A DNA stretch of 64,000 nucleotides, taken from contig JALHRL010000003.1 of NCBI GenBank assembly GCA_022841465.1, positions 1-64,000 on the forward strand, written 5' to 3'. Positions 1 through 9,396 of this stretch are shown piece by piece. This stretch comes from Bacteroidia bacterium (lineage in GTDB: Bacteria > Bacteroidota > Bacteroidia > B-17B0 > Aurantibacillaceae). Below the pieces are notes generated by a model. The model was not told the DNA's origin, did not search any database, and saw nothing but the letters and a program-made list of their open reading frames with translations. How positions within the stretch are numbered: position 1 is the stretch's first letter; each line of letters begins with the position of its first letter. Position numbers and translations under genes: made by a program.

Positions 1-12
1 AGAAAAATCCAT

Positions 13-588
13 TTAATATACTTGTTGTTCTTTCCCTGGTGTGTTTCTTATTAATTTAATTTTATATGCTTTGCCATCGTTAGAAATTCCTCCTGCCATT
101 GCTAATGCTTCCATAACAGTAGTATTATTATTTGTCATTGGTAAAACCTTAGCATCGCCTGCATCGCCCGGAAAAACAATAATACGTTTATTGGTAATTC
201 GCATGTTAATAAATGGTTTTACATAATACTTCGCGTATTTTTCTTCCAGCAATTTCTCTGCTTCAATAATAGTTAAGCCTGATAACTCTACACTTCCAAT
301 TAAAGGTAATTTTGCGGTACCATCAGTTTCCACACGCGTATCAATGGTTGGGAAATTAAATAAATTAGTAGCTTCTGTTGTAACGTTTACCAACTTAAAA
401 CCTTCATTGGTTAATACACGATAACTAATAGCATCGTTAGGAGCAATCACATAACTCCTGCGACTTAATGAATCAACTAAAGTGTCGTAATTATAATCTT
501 TTGGAGTTTTAAGCATTAAATTAGACTTAAAAACTTTACACGAAGTAAAAGCACTAATTACTAGAATAAAATAGAGAAATTTACGCAT
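13..588 (-). CDS. Polysaccharide export lipoprotein (Wza/SLBB type), probably C-terminally truncated
   Basis: Outer-membrane polysaccharide export protein. A lipoprotein signal peptide with an SCK lipobox occupies residues 1-17, followed by a Poly_export domain (about 45-130, with ETDGTAKLPLIGSVELSGLT) and the start of an SLBB domain (about 130-190). Family members in this phylum usually run to about 250 residues, with further beta strands and often a C-terminal helix. Here the frame stops at QQVY-TAA and continues at once, in frame, as MDFS, which resembles the family's usual VYLIDLS. The annotated end may therefore be a nonsense change or a base error; the rest of the gene is outside the window. 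The family assignment is firm, the intactness is not. Confidence 0.8.
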   Translation of the reverse strand: MRKFLYFILVISAFTSCKVFKSNLMLKTPKDYNYDTLVDSLSRRSYVIAPNDAISYRVLTNEGFKLVNVTTEATNLFNFPTIDTRVETDGTAKLPLIGSVELSGLTIIEAEKLLEEKYAKYYVKPFINMRITNKRIIVFPGDAGDAKVLPMTNNNTTVMEALAMAGGISNDGKAYKIKLIRNTPGKEQQVY

Positions 589-595
589 GGTACTA

Positions 596-626
596 CAAAG
601 ATAATATTTTAAATAACACAGACAAA
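596..626 (-). promoter_or_regulatory. Promoter of the polysaccharide export gene
   Basis: Read on the minus strand, TTTG (626-623), a 19-bp spacer and TATCTTTG (603-596) match the Bacteroidota TTTG-N19-TAnnTTTG consensus exactly. The ATG begins only 7 bases past the -7 box, so the transcript would be nearly leaderless. Confidence 0.6.
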
Positions 627-645
627 CTTACTGTATATCAGCATT

Positions 646-2640
646 TTAAGACGGATATTCTATACGTGCATGATAGATGGTTATTAAGCGTTTTTTAAAA
701 ATTTTTCTAATGAGCGTAATATCCTTGTAGGTAATATCTGCATTAATTAATTGATTTTGATTTATCTTATAATCAATTACCTTGTCTACCAAATCATTAA
801 TGGTATAAGCATCGTGCTTTTTTAAACTCCTGGAAGCTGCCTCTACTCCATCTGCTAACATTAAAACGGCTGTTTCTTTATTAAACGGAATTGGACCCGG
901 ATATTTAAAATCATCTTCGTTAATGTTTTCTGTACCCAATTCTTTTTTCTCCATCCCTAAAAAAAAGCCAACTGTTGTAGTGCCATGATGCGTTCTAATA
1001 AAATCAATTATTTGTTCAGGAAGTTTGTGTGCCTTCGCCATTTCTATCCCTTTAATTACATGATTAATTATTATTTGAGCACTTTCTTTTGGTTGCATAA
1101 GTATATGAGGGCTAACTTCTCTTGCCTGATTTTCTATAAAATAATCGGGATTGTACATTTTACCAATATCATGGTACATGGCTCCTGCTCTCACCAAAAG
1201 AGTACTCCCGCCAATATAATAAATTGCTTCTTCGGCCAAGTTAGCAACCTGTAAGGAGTGCTGAAATGTGCCCGGTACTTCTTGCGATAACTTTCTTAAA
1301 AGTGGTTGGTTTAAATCACACAATTCTAAAAACTTAAAATCGGAAACAAAACCAAACAGCTTTTCCATTAAATAAATTATTGGTGAAGCAAATAATACCA
1401 AACTACCGCTAACTACAAATGGAAAATAATTTTGTAATTTACTAATAGAAATTGCGTTATTAAAACCGATTTCATATAACACAAACAACAAAACGTAAAA
1501 TAGAATAGCAACAAACGATGCGTTAATTAATTGTTGACGCTTACGCATTTCTGAAATGGAAAACAATACTCCAATACCTACAATTAATTGAATTGTTATA
1601 AATTCTAATTTATCATACACAAAAAAACTACAAAATAAAATAGAAATTAAATGCGTAAACAAGGCTGTTCTGCTATCGAAAAAAACGCGAATAATAACAG
1701 GTACTAAAACAAAAGGAATAAAAAATACAGGAATTTGATATTTGTTGAGCAAGTAAGAACAAGAAAACACCGTTAAAATGACTAAATAAAGAAAGGCTAC
1801 TTGTTTATTGTGACCAAACACCACTTTTCTAAAGAAAAATAAATAAAGTAAAAGAGTTAAAGACAATACCATAACAAAACCTATTCTTCCAATTAAAATT
1901 GTGGTTAATGGTATTGTTTGCTTTTGAATCGTTTTTAAATATTTATTTATTAGTGATTTGTTTTCTTCACTTAACGTTTCTCCCTTTCTTATTATAACTT
2001 CACCTTTACTTATTATTAATTTTAAATCGGTAATACTTTGCAATAACATTTCATTATAAGAAGTAGTTTTGCTTTGATTAAAAAATAAATTTATAGTCAA
2101 GTAATCACTTAACTCCACTTCATTTAAATCGAGTTTATTATCCCTACATCTTTTTAATAATTCATCGTAAGCTTCATTTAAACTAAAAAAGTAGGAACGA
2201 AGACCTGTTTTTGCTTCCGATCCATCTAACACAACAACGGGATTATCGGATTTAAGTTCTATATTCTCAATAACGCCAACATCATAAATTTCATCCAATA
2301 TTTTTTTAATTGTTTCATACTGTTTTAGATTTTTGGTTCTTAATAATTCCAACTGAGCAAGTTTCTCTTCACGTTCTTCATTATTAAAAACAAATACCGA
2401 AGGTAATTGCTTAAGAAGTATGGCTTTTTCTGATTCAATTTCCGATTCCGATTTTTTTTCAAACAAATCTTGTTCTAGAATTAAATCATCATGATTCCAA
2501 ACTTTATCAAATGCGCCTAACTTTAAGTTGTGGTCAGATTCTATTGGAATTAACTTAGCAGCTATAATAGAAACAATAACTACTAATATCAATTTTAGTA
2601 ATAAATTATGCTTCGCCTGTAATTTATTTAACAATTTCAA
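646..2640 (-). CDS. 7TM-HDIG family phosphodiesterase (PgpH/YqfF-like)
   Basis: Membrane HD-domain protein of the 7TMR-HD family. Order: N-terminal TM helix (about 12-30), an extracytoplasmic 7TMR-HDED region (about 40-250), a block of seven predicted TM helices (about 255-440), and a cytoplasmic HD domain with YHDIGKM at about residue 489 and a later HH pair. PgpH members hydrolyse c-di-AMP in Firmicutes; the same reaction is likely but not shown here. The start codon is TTG (2638-2640), chosen because no in-frame ATG lies near the first TM helix. It is followed on the same strand by the RsmI-like methylase and TraB genes. Confidence 0.88.
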   Translation of the reverse strand: MKLLNKLQAKHNLLLKLILVVIVSIIAAKLIPIESDHNLKLGAFDKVWNHDDLILEQDLFEKKSESEIESEKAILLKQLPSVFVFNNEEREEKLAQLELLRTKNLKQYETIKKILDEIYDVGVIENIELKSDNPVVVLDGSEAKTGLRSYFFSLNEAYDELLKRCRDNKLDLNEVELSDYLTINLFFNQSKTTSYNEMLLQSITDLKLIISKGEVIIRKGETLSEENKSLINKYLKTIQKQTIPLTTILIGRIGFVMVLSLTLLLYLFFFRKVVFGHNKQVAFLYLVILTVFSCSYLLNKYQIPVFFIPFVLVPVIIRVFFDSRTALFTHLISILFCSFFVYDKLEFITIQLIVGIGVLFSISEMRKRQQLINASFVAILFYVLLFVLYEIGFNNAISISKLQNYFPFVVSGSLVLFASPIIYLMEKLFGFVSDFKFLELCDLNQPLLRKLSQEVPGTFQHSLQVANLAEEAIYYIGGSTLLVRAGAMYHDIGKMYNPDYFIENQAREVSPHILMQPKESAQIIINHVIKGIEMAKAHKLPEQIIDFIRTHHGTTTVGFFLGMEKKELGTENINEDDFKYPGPIPFNKETAVLMLADGVEAASRSLKKHDAYTINDLVDKVIDYKINQNQLINADITYKDITLIRKIFKKRLITIYHARIEYPS

Positions 2641-2702
2641 AACAATGCAAATTAATAAATGTAAGCAGGTTAAAGTGCAGATTTGGCAGATGTTATAAAC
2701 AT

Positions 2703-3416
2703 CTAGTTTTTAAAATAGATTCCAAACACCACCGGAATTTTATGCAGATTTGGTATATCGCCATTTTTCCATTCAGAAACAGTTTTACTTATAACTACTT
2801 GGTTGGGCGCAGTTAAATTAATTCCTAAACAAACTAATGTACCAGCACTTAATGTTGCAAGCAATTCATTCATTAGTGAAATATTTCTGTATGGTGTTTC
2901 AATAAAATATTGAGCCTGATTAAAGTTTTTAGATAATTGTTCCAATTCTTTAATTCTTTTTCCTCTATAAGGTTTTTCAATGGGTAAATATCCCACAAAT
3001 GCAAAATTTTGTCCGTTAAAACCACTTGCCATTGCAGTTAATAGAATTGAACTTGGCCCTACTAAGGGAATTACTTTTATACCTTTATTGTGTGCAAGTT
3101 TAACAACAGAAGCACCCGGGTCGGCAATTCCGGGACATCCTGCATCGCTCATTAAACCTATATTTTTACCTTCTAAAGCAGGCTGTAGATACGCTTGTGC
3201 TTCGGTGTTATTAGTATGTTCGTTTAATAAAACAATAGACGCATTTTGAATAACAGAGTAATTGCATTTTTTTAAAAAACTTCTTGCTGTTTTTGCATCC
3301 TCGGCAATAAAATGAGTTAAACCTCTTACAATTTCCAAGTTTTGTTCAGGCATTACATAACTAAGTTCAATTTCACTTAAAGGAGTAGGAATTAAATATA
3401 TTTTTCCGTTTTGCAT
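2703..3416 (-). CDS. RsmI-like tetrapyrrole-methylase-family SAM methyltransferase
   Basis: SAM-dependent methyltransferase of the tetrapyrrole methylase superfamily, closest to RsmI (2'-O-methylation of 16S rRNA C1402). Visible motifs are the N-terminal IYLIPTPL, the SDAGCPGIADPG loop and the VGPSSILLTAMASGFNG segment of the SAM pocket. At 237 residues it is the short Bacteroidota form, and a canonical longer RsmI may exist elsewhere, so the exact target is uncertain. Its ATG overlaps the stop of the upstream TraB gene by one base (TAATG), which suggests translational coupling. Confidence 0.82.
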   Translation of the reverse strand: MQNGKIYLIPTPLSEIELSYVMPEQNLEIVRGLTHFIAEDAKTARSFLKKCNYSVIQNASIVLLNEHTNNTEAQAYLQPALEGKNIGLMSDAGCPGIADPGASVVKLAHNKGIKVIPLVGPSSILLTAMASGFNGQNFAFVGYLPIEKPYRGKRIKELEQLSKNFNQAQYFIETPYRNISLMNELLATLSAGTLVCLGINLTAPNQVVISKTVSEWKNGDIPNLHKIPVVFGIYFKN

Positions 3417-6400
3417 TAGTTATACCCGCCATAATTAAACAAATCATTATAATTATTTTTTATAACGCGGCCTCTGAATTGTAAATTAAAATCTTCCAGT
3501 ATTTCATTCTCAATTTCCTTATCCGTTTTTGTTTCGTTAAAATACTCTGCTACTTTCAAAATTTCAATGTCCACACTTAATTCATTGTTTTTTTGCGCCG
3601 GCACAAATGCAGACGACCAGCGCGCTACACCTAACTTGTTTTTTGGAGATTTATAAATATAAACAGTTCCTTTTTGGTATTTGTTTTGTGCTGTTATTTC
3701 TTTGTGATAAATTAAACTGTCTTTTGATTTATCAGGTAATTCATAACTGGTAAACGATAACACTTGCTTTGCAGTTTTTAAAACAGATTCAACTATTAAC
3801 TGTTGAGTAGCGTACTTTTTATCAAAATACTTTTCTAAGTTTTCCTTTTTTAATTCGCTATAAAAAACGGCTCTTGTATTTGCATTTTTACTAAAATAAG
3901 TTGTTAGCGTATCATTTATAACAATACCGTTTTTTAATAATAAAACATGAACCGGCATTAAAATAGATTCGCTTTTTATTTTTGCAATTTTATCAATTAC
4001 TTGCTTTACCTTTTCGTCGCTTTTATAAAAAGGAACCAATATTCGGGCAAAACTTACAATAAATGGTTGTTTATTTAACACTAAAATATCATTATACTTT
4101 GTATTTTTTACACTTTGGTTATAATCAATTGTTTCTAAATATGCTTGAAGCTGTTCAATTAACTCTTCGTTAGCTCCGGAATTATAACTATCTTTTTGAT
4201 TACTGCTTTTGGCTTTACTGCTTAAACTTGCATTATATCTTTTAAACTCAGAATTGGCTTCATTTAATAATTCCGCTTTACTGTTTAATATTGCTGAAGA
4301 CGGAACAATTTTACCTTTCATTAAAACACTAAGTAATCTGTAAATGGATTGATAGTACTCGTTATTTCTGGAAACCGAAAGCAAATTGGGAAAATAGTTC
4401 TTGCATAGCTCAAGCGAATCGTAAAGAACATTAAACACATCTTTCACAATCCCTTCATCTCCAACCAAAGGAGTTTCTTTTTTTACCAATTCTAAAAATG
4501 CATCGTAAGCATTTTTAGTTTTACAATATGCCAGGCCCTTTAAAATACAAATTTGTAAGTAAGCGCTATCGGTATACGTGTCGTACATTTGTTTATAAAC
4601 ATCCACAATTTTATCACTTCTAAAAACACCACCGCTAACAAATAACTGAGCCTTTGCATCGGAGCTGACCTTTAGAAACTTATCGCTTTTTAAAAACTGT
4701 ACAAATTCATCAACGTATTCTTTTTCAAGACTAATGGAATTGGCTAAAGAGTATTCGGCTCTCTTTCTTAAGGTTGTATCAGAAGAGCTCATGTCTTCTA
4801 ACAATAATTTAAACTTATTGGCAAATAAACTTACTCCAATAACTGTGTCCTTTAATTCAAATGATTCATAAAAACTTTTCGTCCAACCTTTCATTCCTAA
4901 TATTGTATCAATAGGTGCTTTTACTTGATATATGGTTCCGTTTTTTACAATTATTTTAACTTTTATGGCTCTAACGGTAGCGGTATCCGTTAAAAAAAAT
5001 TCGTAAATAAAAACACCGGCACTGTCTTTTTGCTGAACAGTACGCACATTCATTGTTTGAGCTTCTCCCAAATTTTTATTTACTTTCTTTAATAAATCTT
5101 CTTTTGTTCTATAATCATAATCGTTATACTTTTCGTAAAATATTTCAACGTACTCGTGATTGGAAGGAGAGTAATAATTTTTACTTTTCGTGAAATAATC
5201 GTACTCATAGGGGTTTGCTTTTTTAGGTTTGGCACCGGCTTTTATTTCTTCATATACTTTTTTGTATTCATCGTAAAATTTTCCGGAAGCAGAAGTTGAA
5301 ACTTCATCCATTGCAGAAAAAAACAGGTCGTTATCATTAATAAGTTTTATTTCATTCAGATGTTTAAAATCTGTAAGTGTAAATGAATTGTAAAAATCGT
5401 TACTATAAGATATTTCATTACCGCCAACGCTGTATACCAAATAATAATGAATTCCTTTAATATAAACCTTGCCTAACATTTTTTTACCAAGCGTATTTGT
5501 GCCGCTAAAGTAAATACACGGCAATTTTTGCTCATTCCTTAATTCAAACTTTTGATTATTTTCAAATTTAAAATTACGCAAGGTATAAGAGGCCAACTTG
5601 TTTAATTCAAAACTATCTTCCTCCAAATAATAAAAATCATTATACACTGCATGTTTTACACCATAAAAAGTTTCTTTTAGTTTATCAAAGGCAATTAAAT
5701 CTTCTACCAAGCCGGTTGCACCTACATAATCGTTTTTACCATAACTATATTCAGCCGGTACTTTTACAGTAAAGCCTTTTGTTTGAGGCTCAAAAGTAGT
5801 ATTGGCTGTGTTTTCTTTTTTAAATTTTATAGAGTTAAAAAACCGTTTACCGTCTGATGTGTTTACAAATTCATTTCTACCACCCAACTTAAACAAAATT
5901 AATTCCACATCAGTAAAATAAATATGGTATCGTTGTAAATCGCCACGCATTGTTTTGTTTACAATATCATAGCCGGAAATTCCTGAATTATTTATTTCTT
6001 TTTTACTTATTATTTTTCCCGGAATATTTTCAAAAAACAAACTATCAACCGATTGAGAAATTTTAATGGCACTTAAATTATTTAAGGCGGCATTTGTTCT
6101 AATTCTGGCAATATTATAAAAATTGCCATTTACCATATCGGCATTTATGTAATATTTAATATTATCATAATTCATTATCTGTGTAAGTTTACCGGGAACA
6201 TCCACAGAAAATAATGAATCGCTTACATAATTTTTTTCAAAAACAACCGGTTTTGTTATTTTATCTATTTTATCTTTTTCCTTCGCCGATTTTTTTGATT
6301 TTCCGGGCATAATTGGTTCTACCTTATACCCTTTCATTCGCAACATTTCAATAACTCCCTTTTCGCCTGGCAAATGCGCTGCACCTACACCACTAAATAA

Positions 6401-7183
6401 AGATTTTCCGGATTTTAAAATAGAATCTATTGAATTTACAAAGTACACATTGCGTTCATGCAGTAGATACTTCTGCATGTTTTTACTGTCAGATAATTTA
6501 CTTAAACTATCCAGTACATCTAAATTACCTTGCCTGTATGCATCTTCAATTTTCTCAAAATAACTATACCGCCCATAAGTGTTATAATCTTCATTAACTG
6601 CGCCCTCTTCTTCAAATTCAGAATCGGGTAATGCAGCAAGTTTCGCTTGTATTTCCGCTTTTTTAAAATCTTCTAAGCTTACAATTTGCTTGTTAAGTTT
6701 AGCCGCTGCCTGAAAAATAAACAAATCTATGTAGGTATTTTCCTGAAAATTTTCGCGGGAGGTATTGTGGCGGTATAATAAACCATTGATAATATCAGGG
6801 TCAAAACTTAAAATACTTTTATAAACCTGTTTATCGGGAAATCTAATTCCGAAAACACTCTTATAAAAATTTCCGCTGTACGGATTAAAAATACCCACAC
6901 CACTGGCTTTACCAAGTTCACCCATTAACTCCATATTATTAAGCCAATCTGCAGGATTTGTTTCTAATCCAACAACCTCCGAATATTTTAAAGCTTCAAA
7001 AAACTGATCAGACAGGTGATACGCTACTCGATTACTTACATGCATGGTTCCATATAAATATCCTTCTTTTTTTATACCATTTCCACTAATTTTCCATAAA
7101 AGTGAAGGATATTTTAATTGACTTTGCGCTAATAAAAAAGTAGACAGTATAAAAAAAGCTATTAATAAACGAAATTTCATCAT
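3416..7183 (-). CDS. Large exported protein with N-terminal TraB/GumN domain
   Basis: A TraB/GumN domain spans about residues 25-295, with the GTMHVS motif, VVGLETNPADW, and the closing GVGAAHLPGEKGVI element. It is followed by roughly 950 residues of unrecognised sequence, including a helical, HEAT-like stretch around 800-960. TraB-family proteins are metalloprotease-like; in bacteria they are usually about 300 residues, so this is an unusually long fusion. The ORF can be extended to a TTG at 7204, but ATG at 7183 directly precedes a good signal peptide (FRLLIAFFILSTFLLAQ) and is preferred. The function of the long C-terminal part is unknown. Confidence 0.75.
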   Translation of the reverse strand: MMKFRLLIAFFILSTFLLAQSQLKYPSLLWKISGNGIKKEGYLYGTMHVSNRVAYHLSDQFFEALKYSEVVGLETNPADWLNNMELMGELGKASGVGIFNPYSGNFYKSVFGIRFPDKQVYKSILSFDPDIINGLLYRHNTSRENFQENTYIDLFIFQAAAKLNKQIVSLEDFKKAEIQAKLAALPDSEFEEEGAVNEDYNTYGRYSYFEKIEDAYRQGNLDVLDSLSKLSDSKNMQKYLLHERNVYFVNSIDSILKSGKSLFSGVGAAHLPGEKGVIEMLRMKGYKVEPIMPGKSKKSAKEKDKIDKITKPVVFEKNYVSDSLFSVDVPGKLTQIMNYDNIKYYINADMVNGNFYNIARIRTNAALNNLSAIKISQSVDSLFFENIPGKIISKKEINNSGISGYDIVNKTMRGDLQRYHIYFTDVELILFKLGGRNEFVNTSDGKRFFNSIKFKKENTANTTFEPQTKGFTVKVPAEYSYGKNDYVGATGLVEDLIAFDKLKETFYGVKHAVYNDFYYLEEDSFELNKLASYTLRNFKFENNQKFELRNEQKLPCIYFSGTNTLGKKMLGKVYIKGIHYYLVYSVGGNEISYSNDFYNSFTLTDFKHLNEIKLINDNDLFFSAMDEVSTSASGKFYDEYKKVYEEIKAGAKPKKANPYEYDYFTKSKNYYSPSNHEYVEIFYEKYNDYDYRTKEDLLKKVNKNLGEAQTMNVRTVQQKDSAGVFIYEFFLTDTATVRAIKVKIIVKNGTIYQVKAPIDTILGMKGWTKSFYESFELKDTVIGVSLFANKFKLLLEDMSSSDTTLRKRAEYSLANSISLEKEYVDEFVQFLKSDKFLKVSSDAKAQLFVSGGVFRSDKIVDVYKQMYDTYTDSAYLQICILKGLAYCKTKNAYDAFLELVKKETPLVGDEGIVKDVFNVLYDSLELCKNYFPNLLSVSRNNEYYQSIYRLLSVLMKGKIVPSSAILNSKAELLNEANSEFKRYNASLSSKAKSSNQKDSYNSGANEELIEQLQAYLETIDYNQSVKNTKYNDILVLNKQPFIVSFARILVPFYKSDEKVKQVIDKIAKIKSESILMPVHVLLLKNGIVINDTLTTYFSKNANTRAVFYSELKKENLEKYFDKKYATQQLIVESVLKTAKQVLSFTSYELPDKSKDSLIYHKEITAQNKYQKGTVYIYKSPKNKLGVARWSSAFVPAQKNNELSVDIEILKVAEYFNETKTDKEIENEILEDFNLQFRGRVIKNNYNDLFNYGGYN

Positions 7184-7248
7184 AGATAAGTTAAACTTAA
7201 GCAAAATTTTTGATTTTATTATGTATTACTGTAATGCCGAAAAATTTA

Positions 7249-8661
7249 TTAGTTACCAAAAATTTTACCCGGATTAAGTATTTCATTGGGATCGAAAACC
7301 TTTTTAATATTTCGCATTAAATTTAATTGGTGTTCGGGGAAAATAATAGGCATATACTTCTGTTGAACCAATCCTATCCCGTGTTCCCCGCTAATTGTTC
7401 CGCCTAACTTTTTACACAATTGAAATATTTCAGTGATTCCCTTGGGTAAATCTTCTTCCCATGTTTTATCGCTTAGATCACCTTTTATAATATTTACATG
7501 TAAGTTCCCATCGCCTGCGTGTCCGTAACAAACCGATTGAAAACCATATTTTTTACCAATTTCTTTTACACCATTTAATAATTCCGGCAATTCGGCTCTG
7601 GGCACAACCGTATCTTCCTCTTTGTAAACAGAATTACTTTTTACTGCCTCCCCAACTTTTCTCCTAATTTTCCATAAGGCATTTTTTTGTTCGGCACTAT
7701 CAGCAAACAACACTTCATCCGATTCATGCAACTGCATTATTTCAGAAATTTTCTCACAATCTTGCATCAAAACATCCATGTTATTTCCATCTAGTTCAAT
7801 TAACAACAAGGCTTGCCATTGCGGTTTTATTTCAAAATTAAGTTCGCCGCTAAATTTAGCACTCCAATCAATAGCATCTTTTTCCATAAACTCCATGGCG
7901 CTGGGAGTAATTCCGTTTCTAAAAACAGCCCCAACCGATTCGCAAGCTTTAACCGCACTATTAAAAGGCACAAGCATTAATAAATCGTGCTTAGGTAAAG
8001 GAATAAGTTTAAAAACAATTTTAGTTACAATTCCTAAGGTACCTTCGCTACCCACCATTAAATGAGTAAGATTATAACCTGTAGAATACTTTAAGGTATT
8101 GGCTCCTGTCCAAATAACATCACCATTCGCTAAAACCACTTCTAGATTTAAAACATAATCACGGGTTGTTCCGTATTTAACTGCTTTTGGTCCGCCGCTG
8201 CTATGCGCAATATTGCCTCCTAAGCTGCAACTGCCCCAACTTGCCGGATCTGGAGGATAAAACAATCCCAACTTTTTTACTTCTTCCTGAAAAACATAAT
8301 TTATAAGCCCCGGTTCAACAGTTGCTTGTAAGTTACGTTCATCTATCTTTATAATTCTGTTTAATTTTTCAAGACTTAAAACTACTCCACCCATAACAGG
8401 AAGTGCCCCTCCACTAAGCCCAGTGCCTGCGCCGCGAGTAGTAACTGGAATTTTATTTAGGTTACAATGACTTAAAATGGCGGAAATTTTCTCTACGCTA
8501 TCCGGGCGAACAACTACTTCCGGTTGATACACCAAGTCTTCTGTTTCATCAGATGAATAAGGAAGCAATTTATCTTTATCGGTAAAAACATTGTCTTTGC
8601 CGGCTACAGAAATTAAAAAATCTAATGTTATTGACGTTACCTTGTTATAATCTACCTTCAT
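7249..8661 (-). CDS. FAD-linked oxidase (GlcD / D-lactate dehydrogenase family)
   Basis: FAD-dependent 2-hydroxyacid dehydrogenase. The PCMH-type FAD-binding domain covers about residues 35-215 (TTRGAGTGLSGGALP, PPDPASWGSCSLGGNIAHSSGG) and the FAD-oxidase C domain about 215-468 (CYGHAGDGNLHVNI, SGEHGIG). The substrate is probably glycolate or D-lactate; sequence alone does not decide. At 470 residues it is full length, ends in the usual NPGKIF, and starts at a clear ATG. It is divergent from the TatD gene and separated by about 45 bp from the TraB gene on the same strand. Confidence 0.9.
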   Translation of the reverse strand: MKVDYNKVTSITLDFLISVAGKDNVFTDKDKLLPYSSDETEDLVYQPEVVVRPDSVEKISAILSHCNLNKIPVTTRGAGTGLSGGALPVMGGVVLSLEKLNRIIKIDERNLQATVEPGLINYVFQEEVKKLGLFYPPDPASWGSCSLGGNIAHSSGGPKAVKYGTTRDYVLNLEVVLANGDVIWTGANTLKYSTGYNLTHLMVGSEGTLGIVTKIVFKLIPLPKHDLLMLVPFNSAVKACESVGAVFRNGITPSAMEFMEKDAIDWSAKFSGELNFEIKPQWQALLLIELDGNNMDVLMQDCEKISEIMQLHESDEVLFADSAEQKNALWKIRRKVGEAVKSNSVYKEEDTVVPRAELPELLNGVKEIGKKYGFQSVCYGHAGDGNLHVNIIKGDLSDKTWEEDLPKGITEIFQLCKKLGGTISGEHGIGLVQQKYMPIIFPEHQLNLMRNIKKVFDPNEILNPGKIFGN

Positions 8662-8733
8662 TTACAGGAAATTTAACGGTTAAAGTTACTAATATTGAAG
8701 TTTATCAAAAGGAAAGAAAATTAATTTTTAACC

Positions 8734-9393
8734 GTGTTTATCAACATTCATACGCACGAACAAATTTACGATGCCCAAGTTGAATTGGTAAACTTGTTTA
8801 TTCAAAAGGCCGACAGAACAAATCTGTACTCCTATGGCATACATCCGTGGTATATTGATGAAGATTATAAAACTGCCTTAAACAGGTTAAGTGAAATTGC
8901 AAAAGAAAGGCGATGCATTGCTATAGGCGAATGTGGTTTAGATAAATTAAGCAAAGTGCCTTTTGATTTGCAGCAAGAAGTTTTTGTTGAACAAATTAAA
9001 ATTGCCAATGAAATAGGTAAGCCGCTAATTATTCATTGCGTAAAAGCCTTTAATGAATTAATTAATTGCTTAAACCTTAATGATAATCAAGTACCTGTTA
9101 TAATTCATGGCTTTAATAATAACGAAAATATTGCACGTATATTACTTGATTTTGGTTGCCATTTCTCCTTTGGGAAAGCATTATTGGGATATGACAGTAA
9201 TGCCGCCAAAGCTTTAAAATCAGTAGGAAGAAAACGGTTTTTTTTAGAAACCGACGATTCGGATATTACCATTAAATACATTTATAAAAAAGCGGCAGAA
9301 ATTTTAGGTGTTTCAATTGATGTGATACAAATTCAAATGGAGGAAAATTTTAAGGAAGTATTTAAAATGGACCCTGCCATAAAAATGAAATAA
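8734..9393 (+). CDS. TatD-family metal-dependent hydrolase
   Basis: TatD-type nuclease/hydrolase. Metal ligands are visible: NIHTHE at residues 4-9, IGECGLDK in the middle, IIHCVKAF, IIHGFNNN and the late FLETDDSD. At 219 residues it is a short member; Escherichia coli TatD is about 260. The start is GTG at 8734, because the conserved HxH motif comes within the first ten residues and an AGGAAAG purine run lies upstream. It is followed after 3 bp by tcdA, so the two are probably cotranscribed. Confidence 0.87.
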   Translation: MFINIHTHEQIYDAQVELVNLFIQKADRTNLYSYGIHPWYIDEDYKTALNRLSEIAKERRCIAIGECGLDKLSKVPFDLQQEVFVEQIKIANEIGKPLIIHCVKAFNELINCLNLNDNQVPVIIHGFNNNENIARILLDFGCHFSFGKALLGYDSNAAKALKSVGRKRFFLETDDSDITIKYIYKKAAEILGVSIDVIQIQMEENFKEVFKMDPAIKMK

Positions 9394-9396
9394 AAC

